17,945 nucleotides of DNA, from assembly GCA_022865725.1 (NCBI GenBank), contig JALHTP010000059.1, positions 1 through 17,945 on the forward strand. The letters are read 5' to 3'. Positions 15,294-17,945 of this stretch are shown in pieces. Every line of letters begins with the position of its first letter. The stretch's first letter is position 1. The stretch comes from Methyloceanibacter sp. GTDB taxonomy: Bacteria; Pseudomonadota; Alphaproteobacteria; Rhizobiales; Methyloligellaceae. The translations under genes and the position numbers were made by a program. Under the pieces are notes generated by a model. That model was not told the DNA's origin, did not search any database, and was given only the letters and a program-made list of their open reading frames with translations.

Positions 15294-15333
15294 CGGAAGG
15301 CGTCCCGCCAATCTAATCCGCGGACGCCTTCCG
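15294..15333. repeat. Strong inverted repeat with adjacent T-tract upstream of the SelW-like gene
   Basis: CGGAAGGCGTCC (15294-15305) and GGACGCCTTCCG (15322-15333) are perfect 12-bp arms around a 16-base loop. On the minus strand the hairpin is followed after six bases by TTTTTT, and the last T and next base form part of the TTG start of the SelW-like gene. It resembles an intrinsic terminator placed at a gene start. It might be an attenuator, a terminator for an upstream minus-strand transcript, or a dispersed palindromic element. Confidence 0.6.
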
Positions 15334-15470
15334 GCTCAAGATTTCTTCAGCCCTATCAAGGTGTGAGCGGCGAGCCCCGCCGCGGGCGCCGTCGGTCGCC
15401 CTCTTGTCATCACGCTGTAATCGCAATCTTGGCTTGTTCTAAGCGGCAAACTGCGGGAAAGAGAGGTCCT

Positions 15471-15971
15471 ATGCGATTCGGAATCCCTCACACTCCCGCC
15501 CTTCGCCTCGCGGCCGTCATGGCGTTGACGGCGATTTTCATGTCCGCCCCCTTGCCTGCCACCCAGGCCGCCGGCAATCCTTTCGACACTCTTCTCGGCT
15601 CCTGGCGGGGAAGCGGGCAAATTCTGCTCAGCGACGGCCGGACCGAGCGTCTCAAATGCAACGCCTACTACACAGGCGGCGGGACGCAGCTCAGCATGGC
15701 CATCCGCTGCCAGAGCGAGACCTCCAATGTTGAGATCAGGAGCAAGCTCAGCCAAAGCGGCGGCCGCATCACCGGCACCTGGGAAGAGCGCACCTTCAAT
15801 GCCGAAGGAACCGCCACCGGACAGGCCACAAGCGACAGGATCAGCCTCCAGATCAGCGGCGGCGTGACGGGGAGCATGCTCGTCTCTTACAGTGGCTCGC
15901 GCCAAAGCGTCGCGATTTCGACGCAAGGAATTGCTCTGAAAAGCGTGACGATCGACCTCACCCGAAGCTAG
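15471..15971 (+). CDS. Small exported protein, lipocalin-like beta character
   Basis: I cannot give a specific function to this 166-aa protein. Residues 1-34 form a signal peptide (basic start, hydrophobic ALRLAAVMALTAIFMSAPLP, end at about TQAA), so it is periplasmic or secreted. The mature part begins NPFDTLLGSWRGSGQILLSD, a stretch I associate with small exported alphaproteobacterial proteins. It continues as alternating short strands (ISLQISGGVTGSMLVSYSGS, 124-143), suggesting a beta-barrel or lipocalin-like fold. Two cysteines (C63, C80) may form a disulfide. ATG 15471 is chosen because it starts the signal peptide and GAGAGG lies about 4 bp upstream. The gene appears monocistronic, and a 6-bp-arm inverted repeat follows its stop. 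Confidence 0.82.
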   Translation: MRFGIPHTPALRLAAVMALTAIFMSAPLPATQAAGNPFDTLLGSWRGSGQILLSDGRTERLKCNAYYTGGGTQLSMAIRCQSETSNVEIRSKLSQSGGRITGTWEERTFNAEGTATGQATSDRISLQISGGVTGSMLVSYSGSRQSVAISTQGIALKSVTIDLTRS

Positions 15972-15972
15972 T

Positions 15973-15992
15973 CGCCAATTCTCAGGTTGGCG
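15973..15992 (+). terminator. Weak hairpin after the small exported-protein gene
   Basis: CGCCAA and TTGGCG form perfect 6-bp arms around an 8-base loop, two bases after the stop of the exported-protein gene. No T-tract follows. It may be a weak terminator or an mRNA end structure before the Mla genes. Confidence 0.3.
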
Positions 15993-16051
15993 TATTGGCC
16001 GCGCCTGAGGCAAATTCCCTTGGCAGAGCCTGCAACCGGGCCGGAGGAGCC

Positions 16052-17191
16052 ATGTCCATGGCTGAGTCTTTGCTCACAGCTGAATTGAAAGGCGAGCGGC
16101 TCGAGCTTGCCGCTAGCGGTTCGTGGACCGCCTCGCATGCAAGCGAGCTTGAGGGCCTCGTCGATCGCGTGTCCGGCGAGACGCCGAACGCCAAGAATGT
16201 CTCGATCGACATGGCGGGGGTGCGCGAGTTCGACACCTTCGGCGCCTGGCTGCTGGAGCGCCTCACCCGCGCCTGGAGCTCGACCGGACGCGAGACGGTG
16301 ATCGTCGGGCTCCCGCAGCATGACCGCAGCCTGCTCGAGGAGATGCACGGCGTCAATCGCGTGCCGGCTGAACCGCCCGCCCGCGAGAGCAAAGTCGTCG
16401 GCGCGCTGGCCTCGGTGGGTCGGGCCGGCGCCGGGCTTGGCCGCGACCTGGTGCTGTTCGCCGACATGCTCGGCGCGGTCGGCGTCGCCACCGCGCGCGT
16501 CCTGGTGCGCCCGCGTGAATTCAGGTTCACCTCGACCGTCAACCAGCTCGACCGCGTTGCCTGGCAGGCCGTCCCCATCATTCTCCTCATCACCTTTTTG
16601 ATCGGGGGCATCATCGCCCAGCAAGGCATTTTCCATTTCCGCAAATTCGGCGCCGAGCTTTATTCCGTCGACCTTGTCGCCATCCTGGTCTTGCGCGAGA
16701 TCGGCGTCTTGATCGTGGCCATCATGGTCGCGGGCCGCTCGGGCAGCTCCTATACCGCCGAGCTCGGCTCCATGAAGATGCGCGAGGAGATCGACGCGCT
16801 TCGCACCATGGGCTTCGATCCCGTCGAGGTTCTCATCCTGCCGCGCATCATCGTTCTCATCATCGCCCTTCCGGTGCTCACCTTCCTCGGCTCCATGTCG
16901 GCGCTGTACGGCGGCGGCCTGGTGGCCTGGCTCTATGGCGGCATGAGCCCCGACATCTATATCTCGCGCCTGACGGAGGCGATCTCGCTCACCCATTTCA
17001 AGGTGGGAATGCTGAAGGCGCCCTTCATGGGGCTCGTCATCGGCATCGTGGCCTGCGCCGAGGGGCTCAAGGTGAAGGGCAGCGCCGAGTCGCTCGGGCT
17101 CCAGACCACGGCCTCAGTGGTCGAGTCGATCTTCCTGGTGATCGTTCTCGACGGCATGTTCGCCATTTTCTTTGCCTCGATCGGGATGTGA
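16052..17191 (+). CDS. STAS-MlaE fusion: lipid-transport ABC permease
   Basis: This 379-aa protein is an MlaE/YrbE-type permease of the Mla phospholipid-transport system, fused at the N-terminus to an STAS domain (about 5-105), the role filled in E. coli by the separate MlaB. The STAS part has VSIDMAGVREFDTFGAWLLE (50-69) with the conserved T62. The permease (about 165-378) has several hydrophobic helices and the MlaE signature GRSGSSYTAELGSMKMREEI (228-247) followed by DALRTMG. It sits in the inner membrane and works with the ATPase encoded 5 bp downstream. GGAGGAG (16043-16049) supports a start at ATG 16052 or 16058. An in-frame ATG at 15995 lacks a ribosome site. Gene order permease-ATPase is usual; an MCE-domain (MlaD) gene is expected beyond the window. 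Confidence 0.93.
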   Translation: MSMAESLLTAELKGERLELAASGSWTASHASELEGLVDRVSGETPNAKNVSIDMAGVREFDTFGAWLLERLTRAWSSTGRETVIVGLPQHDRSLLEEMHGVNRVPAEPPARESKVVGALASVGRAGAGLGRDLVLFADMLGAVGVATARVLVRPREFRFTSTVNQLDRVAWQAVPIILLITFLIGGIIAQQGIFHFRKFGAELYSVDLVAILVLREIGVLIVAIMVAGRSGSSYTAELGSMKMREEIDALRTMGFDPVEVLILPRIIVLIIALPVLTFLGSMSALYGGGLVAWLYGGMSPDIYISRLTEAISLTHFKVGMLKAPFMGLVIGIVACAEGLKVKGSAESLGLQTTASVVESIFLVIVLDGMFAIFFASIGM

Positions 17192-17196
17192 CGAAG

Positions 17197-17945
17197 ATGC
17201 CGCAAGAGGCCGTGATCAAGGTGCACGACCTCGTCGTCGGCTTCGGCGACCAGATCGTGCTCGACCATCTGTCGCTCGACGTGAGGGGCGGCGAAATCCT
17301 CGGCGTGGTCGGCGCCTCAGGCGCCGGCAAGTCGGTCCTGTTGCGCACCATTATCGGCCTCTTGCCGAGACTCCAGGGCTCCATCGAGGTGCTGGGCATC
17401 GACCTGCAGAAAGCCAACGAGGCGGAGCGGCGCGCGCTCGAGCGCCGTTGGGGCGTGCTCTTCCAGCAAGGCGCGCTGTTCTCCTCGCTGACCGTGCGCG
17501 AGAACGTGCAGTTCCCGATGCGCGAGAATCTCGACCTCTCGCCAAGGCTGATGGACGAGATGGCGCTGGCCAAGCTCGAAATGGTGGGTCTCACGCGCGA
17601 CGACGTGAACAAATATCCCGCGGAGCTTTCCGGCGGCATGACCAAGCGCGTGGCGCTCGCCCGGGCTCTGGCGCTCGATCCCGAGATCGTCTTTCTCGAT
17701 GAGCCGACCTCCGGGCTCGATCCGATCTCCGCCGGCGATTTCGACGAGCTGATCCGCACCCTGCAACAGACGCTGGGGCTGACCGTGTTCATGGTGACGC
17801 ACGACTTGGAGAGCCTCTATACCGCTTGCGACCGCATAGCGGCGCTGGCCGACGGCAAGGTCGTGGCCGAGGGCCCCATTGCCGCGATGCTCGAATGCAC
17901 CCATCCCTGGGTGAAGACCTATTTCCAAGGCAAACGCGGCGCGAT
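17197..17945 (+). CDS. Mla-type ABC transporter ATP-binding protein, 3' end cut by window
   Basis: The frame from ATG 17197 stays open to the window end, giving 249 residues of an ABC ATPase of the MlaF type. Walker A is GASGAGKS (39-46), the Q-loop is FQQGALFSS (89-97), the signature is LSGGM (144-148), Walker B ends FLDEP (166-170) with D168 and E169, and the H-loop histidine is H202 in THD. The text reads into HPWVKTYFQG near the end, so only a few residues are missing. It should power retrograde or anterograde phospholipid transport with the STAS-MlaE permease just upstream. An in-frame GTG at 17188, overlapping the permease stop, is an alternative start. No strong Shine-Dalgarno is visible, so coupling is likely. 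Confidence 0.93.
   Translation, partial: MPQEAVIKVHDLVVGFGDQIVLDHLSLDVRGGEILGVVGASGAGKSVLLRTIIGLLPRLQGSIEVLGIDLQKANEAERRALERRWGVLFQQGALFSSLTVRENVQFPMRENLDLSPRLMDEMALAKLEMVGLTRDDVNKYPAELSGGMTKRVALARALALDPEIVFLDEPTSGLDPISAGDFDELIRTLQQTLGLTVFMVTHDLESLYTACDRIAALADGKVVAEGPIAAMLECTHPWVKTYFQGKRGA

Noticed and set aside
15968..16996. 342-codon minus-strand frame opposite the STAS-MlaE gene
   Set aside because: The translation is His/Asp/Gly-rich shadow sequence; the plus-strand MlaE signature is decisive.

Overview
This 17.9-kb window is high-GC chromosomal DNA with tightly packed genes and several 4-bp or near-zero gene junctions. The gene families point to an alphaproteobacterium, most likely Rhizobiales/Hyphomicrobiales: a MoxR/DUF58/DUF4159 membrane-protein operon, a polyhydroxyalkanoate-system small protein, an STAS-fused MlaE permease, a GreB-like factor, and a palindromic intergenic repeat of a type I recall from this class. 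I see no rRNA, tRNA, CRISPR array, transposase or phage gene, and base use looks even across the window.

Layout. Positions 1-6008 (+) hold the 3' end of a MoxR-type ATPase gene followed by DUF58, DUF4159 and a 694-aa membrane protein, an aerotolerance (Bat)-like operon built around von Willebrand A (vWA)-like domains. An intergenic palindrome (6025-6074) separates it from a GNAT acetyltransferase gene on the minus strand. Next come wrbA (+), a Nudix hydrolase (-) and a metallophosphoesterase (+). The last two diverge with only 2 bp between start codons, so each ribosome binding site lies inside the other gene. Positions 9024-11040 (-) encode two unrecognised membrane proteins, one C-terminally anchored and one with glycine-zipper segments.

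Positions 11161-13127 (-) form an ammonium unit in the order amtB, glnK, small membrane protein. Divergent from it is a short GreB-like factor whose ATG sits exactly where an extended -10 promoter would start transcription. It overlaps, tail to tail, a polyhydroxyalkanoate-system gene. Positions 14249-15283 (-) encode a secreted protein made of two related cysteine-containing modules and a SelW-type CxxC protein. The DNA around them is rich in dyads, including a perfect TGTGA-N6-TCACA site. Positions 15471-15971 (+) encode a small exported protein. From 16052 to the window end (+) lie an Mla-type lipid-transport permease with a built-in STAS domain and its ATPase, which runs off the edge.

Functionally the window is mostly envelope and housekeeping: an envelope/stress chaperone-like system, quinone reduction, nucleotide clean-up, ammonium uptake with its PII sensor, and phospholipid trafficking. 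I found no defence island or biosynthetic cluster. The least explained parts are the two-gene membrane unit at 9024-11040, the third gene of the amtB-glnK unit, the loop-less GreB homologue, and the secreted two-module protein with its candidate CRP site.
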